Shown one piece after another: positions 29,974-39,263 of a stretch of 64,000 bases of DNA. Numbering within the stretch: position 1 is the first letter of the stretch; each line of letters opens with the position of its first letter. This DNA is from Pseudomonas guariconensis. Lineage in GTDB: Bacteria > Pseudomonadota > Gammaproteobacteria > Pseudomonadales > Pseudomonadaceae. The notes beneath the pieces were generated by a model. It was not told where the DNA came from and did not search any database. It saw only the letters and a list, made by a program, of their open reading frames with translations. Both the position numbers and the translations under genes were made by a program. The DNA lies in the NCBI RefSeq assembly GCF_900102675.1, contig NZ_FMYX01000002.1:469286-533285 (forward strand), read 5' to 3'.

Positions 29974-32185
29974 GAACCGGATTGCTCAGGCGCTCGAGCA
30001 GGGTGGCCTGGGCATTGCGCGGGTTCTGGTTGCCGGTCGGCGTGCTGCGCACGTAGCGGCCGTCCGGCTGCAGGATCCATGCGTGGGTATTGTCGGTGAG
30101 GTAACCCTCGAGCTCCTTCTTGACCCGCAGCACCAGCTTTTTACCTTCCACCGGGAAGCAGGTCTCGACGCGCTTGTCGAGGTTGCGCTCCATCCAATCG
30201 GCGCTGGACAGGAACATCTGCTCCTCGCCGCCATTGAGGAAGTAGAACACCCGCGTGTGCTCCAGGAAGCGACCGATGATCGAGCGCACCTGGATATTGT
30301 GTGAAACCCCCGGAATCCCTGGGCGCAGGCAGCACATACCGCGGACCACCAGATCGATGCGCACGCCCGACTGACTGGCCTTGTACAAGGCTTTGATGAC
30401 CTTGGCATCGGTCAGCGAGTTGAACTTGGCGATGATGTGCGCAGGCTTGCCTTCCAGTGCGAACTGGGTTTCCCGGGCAATCATGTCCAGCATGCCCTTT
30501 TTCAGGGTGAACGGCGCGTGCAGCAGCTTCTTCATACGCAGGGTCTTGCCCATGCCGATCAGCTGACTGAACAGCTTGCCGACGTCCTCGGTCAGCGCAT
30601 CGTCGGACGTGAGCAGGCTGTAGTCGGTGTAGAGGCGCGCATTACCGGCGTGGTAGTTGCCCGTGCCCAAGTGGGCATAGCGCACGATCTCGCCCTGTTC
30701 ACGACGCAGGATCAACATCATCTTGGCGTGGGTCTTGAAGCCGACCACGCCATAGATCACCACCGCACCCGCAGCCTGCAGACGGCTGGCCATCTGTAGG
30801 TTGGACTCTTCGTCGAAGCGCGCACGCAGCTCGATCACCGCCGTGACCTCCTTGCCGTTGCGCGCCGCATCCACCAGGGCGTCGACGATCTCGGAGTTGG
30901 CGCCGCTGCGGTACAGGGTCTGGCGCACGGCGAGCACGTGCGGATCCTTGGCGGCCTGGCGCAGCAGGTCGACCACCGGGGTGAAGGACTCGAACGGGTG
31001 CATCAGCAGCACGTCCTGCTTGCCGATCACGCTGAAGATGTTGTCGGCGTTTTGCAGGATCTTCGGAATCGCCGGGGTGAATGGGGTGTATTGCAGCTCA
31101 GGGTGGCTGTCCAGGCCGGTGATGCTGAACAGCCGGGTCAGGTTGACCGGGCCATTGACCTGGTACAGCTCGCTCTCGCTCAGGCTGAACTGCTTGAGCA
31201 GGTAGTCCGACAGGTGTTTAGGGCAATTGTCGGCCACTTCCAGGCGCACAGCGTCCCCGTAGCGGCGCGAGAAGAGTTCGCCACGCAGAGCCCGCGCCAG
31301 GTCTTCGACATCCTCGGAATCCAGCGCAAGGTCAGCGTTACGGGTCAGGCGGAACTGGTAGCAGCCCTTGACCTTCATGCCTTGGAACAGGTCATCGGCG
31401 TGGGCGTGGATCATCGAGGACAGGAACACGAAGTTGTCCCCGGCGCCACCGACGTCTTCCGGCACACGAATCACCCGCGGCAACAGGCGCGGTGCCGGGA
31501 TGATGGCCAGACCCGAATCGCGGCCGAAGGCATCGACACCTTCGAGCTCGACGATGAAGTTCAGGCTTTTGTTGACCAGCAGCGGGAAGGGGTGGGTCGG
31601 GTCCAGGCCGATCGGGGTGATGATCGGCGCGATTTCGTCACGGAAGTAGCGACGTACCCAGGTCTTGAGCTTGGTCGTCCAGTGCCGGCGGCGAATGAAG
31701 CGGATCTGGTGTTTCTCCAGCTCCGGCAGCAGCACGTCGTTGAGGATCGCGTACTGGCGTTCGACCTCGCCATGGACCAGCTCGCTGATGCGCGCCAGCG
31801 CCTGGTGCGGCTGCAGGCCGTCGGCACCGGCTTGCTCGCGGGCGAAGGTGATCTGCTTCTTCAGGCCCGCCACGCGGATCTCGAAGAACTCGTCCAGGTT
31901 GCTGGAGAAGATCAACAGGAATTTCAGGCGCTCGAGCAGCGGGTAGGATTCGTCCAGCGCTTGCTCGAGCACCCGAATGTTGAACTGCAGCTGCGAAAGC
32001 TCGCGATGAATGTACAGGCTGCTGTCGTCCAGGCTCGGAATGGCGATGGCAGGCGCGGGCGCAGGCGCGACAGCTTCGGCCGCAGGCTCGGCTGCTGGTG
32101 GCAGATCCGGCGGGGTCTGCACCATTTCTTCGGGAACCGCCTGGGCATCCTTGATCGCGACAGGTGTTAGCACTTCATTGTTCAT
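29960..32185 (-). CDS. ppk: polyphosphate kinase 1
   Basis: 741-aa PPK1, which reversibly polymerises ATP gamma-phosphate into polyphosphate. An extra Pro/Ala-rich N-terminal tail (about 55 residues) precedes the usual domain start [19 protein letters not shown]. The autophosphorylated His lies in YAHLGTGN and the second His in [15 protein letters not shown] precedes the ATG at MNNEVLTP. Its promoter about 260 bases upstream carries a Pho box. It converges on ppx with overlapping ends. Confidence 0.96.
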   Translation of the reverse strand: MNNEVLTPVAIKDAQAVPEEMVQTPPDLPPAAEPAAEAVAPAPAPAIAIPSLDDSSLYIHRELSQLQFNIRVLEQALDESYPLLERLKFLLIFSSNLDEFFEIRVAGLKKQITFAREQAGADGLQPHQALARISELVHGEVERQYAILNDVLLPELEKHQIRFIRRRHWTTKLKTWVRRYFRDEIAPIITPIGLDPTHPFPLLVNKSLNFIVELEGVDAFGRDSGLAIIPAPRLLPRVIRVPEDVGGAGDNFVFLSSMIHAHADDLFQGMKVKGCYQFRLTRNADLALDSEDVEDLARALRGELFSRRYGDAVRLEVADNCPKHLSDYLLKQFSLSESELYQVNGPVNLTRLFSITGLDSHPELQYTPFTPAIPKILQNADNIFSVIGKQDVLLMHPFESFTPVVDLLRQAAKDPHVLAVRQTLYRSGANSEIVDALVDAARNGKEVTAVIELRARFDEESNLQMASRLQAAGAVVIYGVVGFKTHAKMMLILRREQGEIVRYAHLGTGNYHAGNARLYTDYSLLTSDDALTEDVGKLFSQLIGMGKTLRMKKLLHAPFTLKKGMLDMIARETQFALEGKPAHIIAKFNSLTDAKVIKALYKASQSGVRIDLVVRGMCCLRPGIPGVSHNIQVRSIIGRFLEHTRVFYFLNGGEEQMFLSSADWMERNLDKRVETCFPVEGKKLVLRVKKELEGYLTDNTHAWILQPDGRYVRSTPTGNQNPRNAQATLLERLSNPVLNVR

Positions 32186-32445
32186 CTGACGTTCCTGGAG
32201 GGCGTGACTGCCCTCTCGACAATTGAGCGGCGCGGGCAGCGAAAAGAGGTCAGGATGCCATCGGCGCCTGCCCGTTTGAAGCGGCACCAGTCCTGCGCAG
32301 CTTCCAGCGGTACATCGAGGGAGAGGATCCTGGTGGAAAACGCATCCCGACGGTCGCTGCGCAGCCTGGTGGCAAGAGGAAGGAGGATGAACGGGGCAAC
32401 GCTCACGGCAGACTCCTGGGCCCGCGCACGCGGGCTGGCGCGACA
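32186..32445 (-). other. long 5' leader of ppk
   Basis: From the Pho-type promoter (-10 at 32451-32446) to the ppk ATG there are about 255 bases without a supported gene. Short open frames exist on both strands but lack ribosome sites and codon pattern. The leader may carry post-transcriptional control; nothing specific could be recognised. Confidence 0.5.
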
Positions 32446-32479
32446 GTTATAAGCCGCCATTATGACGCTGGGATGACAG
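32446..32479 (-). promoter_or_regulatory. PhoB-dependent promoter of ppk
   Basis: On the minus strand CTGTCAT-CCCA-GCGTCAT (32479-32462) is a Pho box with two mismatches in the second half. Ten bases later comes TATAAC (32451-32446), a good -10. This spacing, with the box replacing the -35, is the standard layout of PhoB-activated promoters. Confidence 0.82.
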
Positions 32480-32614
32480 TATTGGGCAACCCTTTGACCA
32501 GAGGCCAAAGCGACCTTTCCTGTAGGAATTGTTCACGTCGAGACACATTTGGACACTTTCCCGAACGCGCGCGAAGGGGTAGGCTGCGCGTTCATTTCGC
32601 TAGCACCCCAGAAA

Positions 32615-33259
32615 ATGCTTCAACAATTCCTGCAGGATTTCGGCTACTTTGCCCTTTTTCTCGGCACGTTTTTTGAAGGCGAGACCATCCTGGTTCTTGC
32701 GGGCTTCCTTGCGTTCCGCGGATACATGGATATCAATCTGGTGGTGCTCACAGCGTTCTTCGGCAGCTATGCCGGCGACCAGTTGTGGTACTTCATGGGC
32801 CGCCGTCACGGCCGGGCCATCCTCGCGCGCAAACCACGCTGGCAAGCCATGGGCGACCGGGCACTTGACCACATCCGCCGCCATCCGGACATCTGGGTCC
32901 TGAGTTTTCGCTTCGTCTACGGCCTGCGCACGGTCATGCCCGTGGCCATAGGTCTGTCCGGCTACCCACCCCGGCGCTACCTGTTGCTCAACGGCATCGG
33001 CGCAGCGGTCTGGGCCCTGGCCCTGGGCGCCGCGGCGTACCACTTCGGCGCCATCCTCGAAGGCATGCTGGGCAATGTGAAGAAGTACGAGCTATGGGTG
33101 CTCGGCGGCCTGCTGGCGCTCGGTGGCCTGCTCTGGTTGCGCCGCCGGTTCCGCACCCTGCGCGCCGAGCGCAAGGCAGCCGCAGCGGGTCAGACCCCAG
33201 AGACTGGCAACGCTGTATCCCAGGAGCAGGAGCCACCCCAAGGGCGTGACCGGCCCTAA
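32615..33259 (+). CDS. DedA family membrane protein
   Basis: 214-aa inner-membrane protein of the DedA/SNARE-associated (VTT) family. Typical segments are FEGETILVLAGFLAFRGYMD, GDQLWYFMGRRHG and FRFVYGLRTVMPVAIGLSGYPPRRYLLLNGIGA, with several membrane helices. DedA proteins are implicated in undecaprenyl phosphate or lipid flipping and in membrane energetics. The hydrophilic C-terminal tail (about the last 45 residues) is encoded in DNA that also encodes the end of the convergent hydroxylase-like gene. Confidence 0.9.
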   Translation: MLQQFLQDFGYFALFLGTFFEGETILVLAGFLAFRGYMDINLVVLTAFFGSYAGDQLWYFMGRRHGRAILARKPRWQAMGDRALDHIRRHPDIWVLSFRFVYGLRTVMPVAIGLSGYPPRRYLLLNGIGAAVWALALGAAAYHFGAILEGMLGNVKKYELWVLGGLLALGGLLWLRRRFRTLRAERKAAAAGQTPETGNAVSQEQEPPQGRDRP

Positions 33260-34387
33260 GCCCATGGCACCGGCCAGGTACAGCGCCGGTGCATTCGATG
33301 TCAGTCGTGCCAGCTCCAGGCGCCTGGCCCAAGGCCGATTCTCGAGTGCAGCGCCGAGCACGAACAAACCAAACGCCATGACTGTCCAGCCCAGCACGAG
33401 GCCGGCCGTGGGCACCTGTTCGGCCACCTGCATGAGGTAGCTGCCCAAGGCAACGTAGGCTGCAAACTGCGCCACGACGTAAACCTGTGACCTTCGCCCC
33501 AACGGAATCTCGAACTTGTGAAACCGCGCCAGGTCCGGCTTGGCCTGTGGATAACGTGCCGCGACGTCAGCCGGACGCCAGCCGGTGGGCATGAACCAAA
33601 TACGCAGTTTGTCCCGCAGCGAGTGGGTACGCCTGGCATCCTCCCAGAGCTGTGCATAGAACTGCAGGTTGGCCCACAGCGGATTCCAGCTGGCCAGCGG
33701 TGTGGTCACGCCGAACACCACCGGTTCACGAGGGTCCTCTTCCTGGAAGGTGCCGAACAGCCGATCCCAGAGAATGAACACGCCTGCGTAGTTGCGATCC
33801 AAGTACAGAGGGTTTTGCGCATGGTGGACGCGATGGTTGGACGGCGTGATCAGCACCCATTCGAGCCAGCCCAGCTTGGGGATGTGCCGCGTGTGCACCC
33901 AGAACTGGTAGAGCAGATTCAGCGAGGCCACGGTAACGAACACCAGCGGTGGCACGCCGATCAGCGCCAGGGGCAGGTAAAAGATCCAGGAGAAGATGAA
34001 GCCGCTGCTGGTCTGGCGCAGGGCGGTGGTGAGGTTGTACTCCTCGCTCTGGTGATGCACCGAATGGGCGGCCCAGAGAATATTGCGCTCATGTCCCAGG
34101 CGGTGCAGCCAGTAGTAGCACAAGTCGTACAGCACGAAAGCCAGCAGCCAGGTCCACCAGGCGTCCCCCGGCAGGCGCGAGAAGGCCAGATATTCCCAGG
34201 CCAGGGCGTAGCTCACCAGCCCCACGCCTTTGGTCAACAGGCCGGTGCTGGTCGACAGCACGCCCGTGCTCAGGCTGTTGATCGCATCGGCCAGCCGGTA
34301 GTTGCGCTGACCACGCACGCGGTCGGCAATCAGCTCCACGGCGATCAGCACGAAAAAGAACGGCACGGCCAGCAGAATCAGGTCCAT
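33092..34387 (-). CDS. sterol desaturase / fatty acid hydroxylase family protein
   Basis: 431-aa integral membrane di-iron oxidase-like protein. The histidine motifs HRLGHE, HSVHHQ and NHRVHH mark the fatty acid hydroxylase superfamily; they lie within an N-terminal membrane domain (about residues 80-220). Additional helices follow in the C-terminal half, ending in a polar tail rich in Ala/Glu/Gln. The ATG at MDLILLAVP has GGAG ten bases upstream. The last 168 bases overlap the DedA gene on the other strand. Substrate unknown. Confidence 0.88.
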   Translation of the reverse strand: MDLILLAVPFFFVLIAVELIADRVRGQRNYRLADAINSLSTGVLSTSTGLLTKGVGLVSYALAWEYLAFSRLPGDAWWTWLLAFVLYDLCYYWLHRLGHERNILWAAHSVHHQSEEYNLTTALRQTSSGFIFSWIFYLPLALIGVPPLVFVTVASLNLLYQFWVHTRHIPKLGWLEWVLITPSNHRVHHAQNPLYLDRNYAGVFILWDRLFGTFQEEDPREPVVFGVTTPLASWNPLWANLQFYAQLWEDARRTHSLRDKLRIWFMPTGWRPADVAARYPQAKPDLARFHKFEIPLGRRSQVYVVAQFAAYVALGSYLMQVAEQVPTAGLVLGWTVMAFGLFVLGAALENRPWARRLELARLTSNAPALYLAGAMGLGPVTPLGWLLLLGYSVASLWGLTRCGCLALGAQGAEPAAQPEQATERQQAAEHP

Positions 34388-34500
34388 GGACAAGCATCTC
34401 CGGGGTTATCCCCAAAGATTAGGCCTCGTGCGTGGGAAACCCTATGGCGACATCTGCCAAACTAGAGGACATTTAGCGCCTCGACACTGGAGTAATGAGC

Positions 34501-35166
34501 ATGACGAAAAAAGTTGCGGTGATACTTTCCGGCTGTGGCGTCTACGACGGCGCCGAGATCCACGAAAGCGTGATCACGCTGCTGCGCCTCGATCAGCGCG
34601 GCGCCCAGGTGCAGTGCTTCGCGCCCAACATCGCCCAGATGCATGTGATCGATCACCTCACTGGCCAGCCCATGCCTGAATCGCGCAACGTGCTGGTGGA
34701 GTCGGCGCGCATCGCTCGCGGCCAGATCAAGGACATCCGCGAAGCCAGGGCCGAGGACTTCGACGCACTGATCGTCCCGGGTGGCTTCGGCGCGGCGAAG
34801 AACCTGTCCAACTTTGCCGTCGAGGGCGCCAACTGCACAGTCAATCCGGACGTGCTGGCACTGGCCGAAGCGTTCGCCGAGGCGGGTAAGCCGGTGGGTC
34901 TGATCTGCATTTCCCCGGCGCTGGCGGCGAAGATCTACGGCCCGGGCGTGGTCTGCACCATCGGTACCGACGCCGACACCAGCGCGGCGGTGGTGAAGAT
35001 GGGCGGTACCCACGAGGAGTGCGATGTGCACGACATCGTCGAGGACACCCAACGCAAGTTAGTGACCACACCCGCCTACATGCTGGCCACGTCCATCAGC
35101 GAGGCGGCCAGCGGTATCTACAAGCTGGTGGATCGAGTGCTGGAGCTGACCCACGAGAACGATTGA
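34501..35166 (+). CDS. elbB: isoprenoid biosynthesis glyoxalase ElbB
   Basis: 221-aa DJ-1/PfpI-type protein of the ElbB family (glyoxalase-like, linked genetically to isoprenoid synthesis in E. coli). Motifs are KVAVILSGCGVYDGAEIHESV and the nucleophile elbow region GLICISPALAAKIYG (Cys). The ATG at 34501 is favoured because GGAG lies eight bases upstream; an ATG two codons earlier is too close to it. Confidence 0.92.
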   Translation: MTKKVAVILSGCGVYDGAEIHESVITLLRLDQRGAQVQCFAPNIAQMHVIDHLTGQPMPESRNVLVESARIARGQIKDIREARAEDFDALIVPGGFGAAKNLSNFAVEGANCTVNPDVLALAEAFAEAGKPVGLICISPALAAKIYGPGVVCTIGTDADTSAAVVKMGGTHEECDVHDIVEDTQRKLVTTPAYMLATSISEAASGIYKLVDRVLELTHEND

Positions 35167-35219
35167 CCAGCTCCGCCCCCAAGCAGTCGGATACCCATCC
35201 AACCCTTGGGGGCTGTTCG

Positions 35220-35672
35220 TCACACCTTCGACAGCCGGGTGAGAATCCGGTCCAGGGCATTGGCGAATGCCTGCTTCTCCCGCTCGCCATAAGGCGCCTG
35301 CCCTCCCCCGACCTGCCCTTGCTCGCGTAGCTCGGTGAACAGGTTGCGCACCGCCAGGCGCTCGCCCATGTTGCGCTCATCGAACTCACGCCCACGCGGG
35401 TCGAGGGCGGACACACCCTTCTTGATCAGGCGATCGGCCAACGGCACGTCGCTGCAGATCACCAGCTCGCCCGGCACGGCGTTTTCCACCAGATAGTCAT
35501 CGGCCGCGTCCATGCCGCTGGGCACCACGATCAGCCGAACACAGGCAAACGCCGGCTTGATCTGGGCCTGGCCGGCCACCAGCACCACCTCGAACTTGCG
35601 CTTGAGGGCGAACTTGACGATCAGGTCCTTGGCCGCCTTGGGACAGGCGTCGGCATCGATCCATACACGCAT
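35220..35672 (-). CDS. YaiI/YqxD family protein (DUF188)
   Basis: 150-aa UPF0178/DUF188 protein with the hallmark MRVWIDADACPKAAKDLIVKFA, CSDVPLADRLIKKGVSALDPRG and a PIN-like acidic pattern suggestive of a nuclease fold. Function not established. It is 48 bp from the convergent elbB end and lies downstream of the FTR1 gene on the same strand. Confidence 0.92.
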   Translation of the reverse strand: MRVWIDADACPKAAKDLIVKFALKRKFEVVLVAGQAQIKPAFACVRLIVVPSGMDAADDYLVENAVPGELVICSDVPLADRLIKKGVSALDPRGREFDERNMGERLAVRNLFTELREQGQVGGGQAPYGEREKQAFANALDRILTRLSKV

Positions 35673-35727
35673 TGCAGGTGTTTCCTCGAAATCGTTGGGG
35701 AGGGCTTGCCCCTCCAATCGCGGCCCA

Positions 35728-35770
35728 AGGCCGCTCCCACAGGTTCACAGTATGCCTGCGGGAGCGGCTT
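35728..35770. repeat. REP palindrome at the end of the FTR1 gene
   Basis: AAGGCCGCTCCCACAGG faces an inverted CCTGCGGGAGCGGCTT. The right arm abuts the stop codon of the FTR1 gene, so the hairpin would cap that transcript. Confidence 0.6.
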
Positions 35771-37681
35771 TCAGCTCGCCGCGATCCGGCGCTTCTCGGC
35801 CAGGCGTGACCGCCCATAGAGGAACATGATCGCCAGCAATGCCAGCGCCTGCGCGCCGAGCGAATAGGCATCGGCATGAATGCCCAGCCAGTCGAACTCG
35901 AAGAACGCCACGGGCCGCGTGCCCAACACGCCAGCTTCCTGCAGCGCCTTGATGCCATGCCCGGCGAACACGACCGACAAGACGCACAGCAAGGCCGCAT
36001 TGATCGTGAAGAACAGCGACAACGGCAGTTTGGCCGAGCCACGAAGGATCACCCAGGCCAGGCCCACCAGCAGCACCAGCGCAGTAGCCCCTCCGGCCAG
36101 CACGGCGTTGTGGCCCGCTGGGCCGGCCTGCAGCCACAGGGTTTCATAGAACAGGATCACCTCGAACAACTCGCGGTACACCGAGAAGAACGCCAGTACC
36201 GCAAAGCCGAAGCGCCCACCACCGCTGACCAGGCTGCTCTTGATGTAGTCCTGCCAGGCCGCAGCGTGGCGACGGTCGTGCATCCACACGCCCAGCCACA
36301 GCACCATCACCGCGGCGAATAACGCCGTACAGCCTTCGAGCAGCTCGCGCTGAGCACCACCGACGTCGATCACGTAGGCCGCCAGGGCCCAGGTAGCGAA
36401 GCCTGCGACCAGCGCCAGGCCCCAGCCGAGATTGACGCTGCGCACTGCCGATTGCTGGCCGGTATTGCGCAAGAAGGCCAGGATCGCCGCCAGCACCAGG
36501 ATGGCCTCAAGCCCTTCACGCAGCAGGATCAACAGGCCGGAAACGAAACTCAGCGACCAACTCAGCCCATCGCCGCCCAGCAGCTTGGCGGCGCCGTCGA
36601 GCTTGGCCTTGGCCTCGGCCAGGCGCTGCTCGGCCTGGGCGACCGGCAGCCCGTCCTGAAGCGATTGACGATAGGCCATCAGGGCTTTCTCGGTGTCCTT
36701 GCGTGCCAGGGTGTCGATGTTATCCAGGGAGCTTTCGACCAGCTCGAAGCCTTCGAGGTAGGCCGCTACCGAGAGGTCATAAGCCTGGTCATGGTCGCCT
36801 TCGCGGTAGGCGGCCAAGCTCTTGTCCAGGGTGCTGGCGGTGTACTCGAGCAACTGCGCAGGGCCACGCTTGACCTGCGGCGGCTGGGCACGCTGGGCGC
36901 GGAAGGCGAGCACGGCTTCGGCGCCTTCACTGGCAGCGACTTCGGCCGGGGTCTGGCGCGCCAGGTCGGCCAAGTTCCAGGTCTTGTCGCCCTTGGCGGC
37001 CTGCGGGTCGGCCGTGAGGCTCGCCACGTAGGCGGCCACATCCCAGCGCTGACGTTCATCGAGCTGGTCGGCGAACGACGGCATCTCGGTGCCTTCGATG
37101 CCCAGCGCCAGGGTGTTGTAGAGGTCGAACAGGCTCAGCTGGTCGAGGCGCGCGACACTGCGCAGGTTGGCCGGCGGCGGCTCCAACCCCAGGCCCGCCG
37201 GGCCATCGCCGGCACCGGTATCACCGTGGCAGATGGCGCAGTTCTGTGCGTACAGCGAGGCGCCACGGGCCGGATCGGGGGTGATGATCGGCGCCTGGCT
37301 GACTTCATAAGCCACCGCCAGTCGTGCGCCCAGCTGGCGGGCCTGCTTGGCGACGACTGCACCCTCCTGGCGTTGGTCGATGGCTTGACGCAGTGCCTGC
37401 ACGCCCTGTTCGAGCCCGTTACGCTCAGGATTGTCCGGCAGGGCCTTGAGCACTTCGGCCAGGACGGCGCTGAACTCCTGCTGCTCGCGGTATTCACCCG
37501 CATCCACCACCTTGCCGTCGTGCACGGTCGGTGGGTAGTCGGCGCCGATGTAGTCGAGCAGGTGCAACGCCTTGGCAGCCTCGGCGGGGGATTCGGCCAG
37601 CGCCGGGGTGCTGCTCAGCGCCAGTATCGGGCCGAGCAACAAGGCGGGCAGCCAGGCGAGCAGACGGAAGGGGAACATCAT
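35771..37681 (-). CDS. cytochrome c-FTR1 family iron permease fusion
   Basis: 636 aa. A signal peptide (MMFPFRLLAWLPALLLG ... ALA) leads into a periplasmic part with a class I cytochrome c motif CAICHG (C148, C151, H152) and a probable distal Met in EGTEMPSF. A helical linker follows, then an FTR1/EfeU permease domain of about seven helices with the iron-binding motifs REGLE (388-392) and RELFE (503-507). The fusion suggests that electron transfer or iron oxidation state change is coupled to iron import, as multicopper oxidase does for yeast Ftr1. GAGAG precedes ATGATG. Confidence 0.9.
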   Translation of the reverse strand: MMFPFRLLAWLPALLLGPILALSSTPALAESPAEAAKALHLLDYIGADYPPTVHDGKVVDAGEYREQQEFSAVLAEVLKALPDNPERNGLEQGVQALRQAIDQRQEGAVVAKQARQLGARLAVAYEVSQAPIITPDPARGASLYAQNCAICHGDTGAGDGPAGLGLEPPPANLRSVARLDQLSLFDLYNTLALGIEGTEMPSFADQLDERQRWDVAAYVASLTADPQAAKGDKTWNLADLARQTPAEVAASEGAEAVLAFRAQRAQPPQVKRGPAQLLEYTASTLDKSLAAYREGDHDQAYDLSVAAYLEGFELVESSLDNIDTLARKDTEKALMAYRQSLQDGLPVAQAEQRLAEAKAKLDGAAKLLGGDGLSWSLSFVSGLLILLREGLEAILVLAAILAFLRNTGQQSAVRSVNLGWGLALVAGFATWALAAYVIDVGGAQRELLEGCTALFAAVMVLWLGVWMHDRRHAAAWQDYIKSSLVSGGGRFGFAVLAFFSVYRELFEVILFYETLWLQAGPAGHNAVLAGGATALVLLVGLAWVILRGSAKLPLSLFFTINAALLCVLSVVFAGHGIKALQEAGVLGTRPVAFFEFDWLGIHADAYSLGAQALALLAIMFLYGRSRLAEKRRIAAS

Positions 37682-37841
37682 GGCCACTCTCGCGGTAAAT
37701 ACGAAAGAGAACATTGTTCACTTCCACTCCCTTTCGCTCAAGGCTCATGGGCGGATTTCATGAAAAATCTTGTGACAAACTGACGACACTTGCGCCGCGC
37801 CGAGGGCGTTGCCCTTGATCATGACGCTCGCGTATGGGTCC

Positions 37842-39263
37842 TCAAGGCTTGGCCGCCGCGCCCTGCCATCCACCGCCCAAGGCCAGGAACACCCCGATCT
37901 GCCCCATGGCCACCTGGGTATTGGCAGCAGCCAGCTGCGCGCGCACATCGGTATAAGTGCGGGTCGCCTGCAGATCGGCCAGGAACGACTCGCGTCCCAC
38001 CTGGTATCGCAGGTGAGTCTGGTCCGCCGACTCCTTCGCCGAACGCTCGGCGTCGGCCAGGGCGTCGCGGCGCTCCAGCAACGCGCTGTACTGGGCCAGG
38101 CGGGTCTGGGTTTCGCGGATGGCATTGAGTACCACGCCATCGAAATGCGCCAACGCCGCCTGGGTCGAGGCCTCGGCCATGCGGATGCGCGCCCGGGTGC
38201 CGTTGGTGGGGATCGTCCAGCTGACCTGCGGGCCGAAGCCCCAACGGTTGGTCGACGGGTCACCGAGGTTTTCAAGGATACCGATGGTGCCGACCTGGGC
38301 GCCGATGCTGATGTCCGGATACAACGCACCGGTGGCCACGCCGATGGCGGCGGTGGCGGCGGCGAGCTGACGTTCGGCCTGGCGCACGTCGGGGCGGCGC
38401 TTGAGCAGCGCAGCGCCATCGCCTACCGGAAGCAACTGGGTGATGTGTGGCAGCTCCGCGCAGTCAGCGGTACCGGCCGGCAGCTGCTCGACCGGCTTGG
38501 CCAGCAGGGCCGCCAGGGTGTAAAGGCCAGCCTCACGCTCGGCCTTGAAGCGCGGCAGCTCGGCGCGCAAGGATTTGAACTGGGTCTGCGAACGGGTGAC
38601 CTGGGTTTCATCCCCGCGGCCAGCGTCGCGCAGGCGCTGGTTCAATTGCACGCTCTGTTCCTGCAGGTCGAGGGACTCACGGGCGATGTGGTACTCCTCG
38701 TTGGCCGAGCACACCTGGGTGTAAGCCTTGACCACGTCGGCCACCAGGGTGATGCGCGCAGTATCGGCCGCGGCCTGCACCGCGTCGGCATTGGCCTTGG
38801 CGGCCTCGGTGCCACGCTTGAAGGTGCCCCACAGATCGAACTGGTAGCTGGCGCTGATGATCGCCTCGCCGATGTTGGCCACCGGCACCTTTTCCGGCAG
38901 CAGGAAAGCTTCGCCGGATTCCTGCAGCCGCTGGGCGCCGAGCTTGACCCCACCGTTGAAGCCACCCTGGGACTCGGCCACTTCCACCTGGGCACGAGCC
39001 TTGGCGATGTTGGCCGCCGCGACGCGTAGCTCGGTGTTGGCCGCCAGGGCCTGGCGCACCAGCTCGTTCAAGCGCTGATCCTGGTACAGCTGCCACCAGT
39101 CGTCTGGTACCGGCGCCGAGACCACGCTGTCGGCGTCCTGGCGCAGCGGGCCGTTGAGGTCGCTGCGCTGCACGGCGGCGTCCTTGGGCACTTCGTAGTC
39201 CGGGCCGACCATCATACAGGCGCCCAGGGACAGGCACAGCCCCGCCAGGATCAGCTGTTTCAT
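37842..39263 (-). CDS. outer membrane efflux lipoprotein, OprM/NodT family
   Basis: 473-aa TolC-like outer-membrane channel. The lipobox LGAC places the lipidated Cys at residue 16. Two OEP repeats with long amphipathic helices follow (WWQLYQDQRLNELVRQALAANTELRVAA-type start). It overlaps the HlyD gene start by ATGA-like contact (four bases) and is the last gene of the marR-FUSC-DUF1656-hlyD-oprM operon. Confidence 0.92.
   Translation of the reverse strand: MKQLILAGLCLSLGACMMVGPDYEVPKDAAVQRSDLNGPLRQDADSVVSAPVPDDWWQLYQDQRLNELVRQALAANTELRVAAANIAKARAQVEVAESQGGFNGGVKLGAQRLQESGEAFLLPEKVPVANIGEAIISASYQFDLWGTFKRGTEAAKANADAVQAAADTARITLVADVVKAYTQVCSANEEYHIARESLDLQEQSVQLNQRLRDAGRGDETQVTRSQTQFKSLRAELPRFKAEREAGLYTLAALLAKPVEQLPAGTADCAELPHITQLLPVGDGAALLKRRPDVRQAERQLAAATAAIGVATGALYPDISIGAQVGTIGILENLGDPSTNRWGFGPQVSWTIPTNGTRARIRMAEASTQAALAHFDGVVLNAIRETQTRLAQYSALLERRDALADAERSAKESADQTHLRYQVGRESFLADLQATRTYTDVRAQLAAANTQVAMGQIGVFLALGGGWQGAAAKP

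Noticed and set aside
32182..32508. open frame on the minus strand upstream of ppk, and a plus-strand frame at 32204-32452
   Set aside because: The minus frame's internal ATG overlaps the ppk -10 box, and neither frame has a ribosome site or recognisable sequence; the region reads better as promoter plus leader.
37709..37719. GAACATTGTTC palindrome upstream of the FTR1 gene
   Set aside because: Short 5-1-5 symmetry and not a Fur match; position is suggestive but there is no family to assign.
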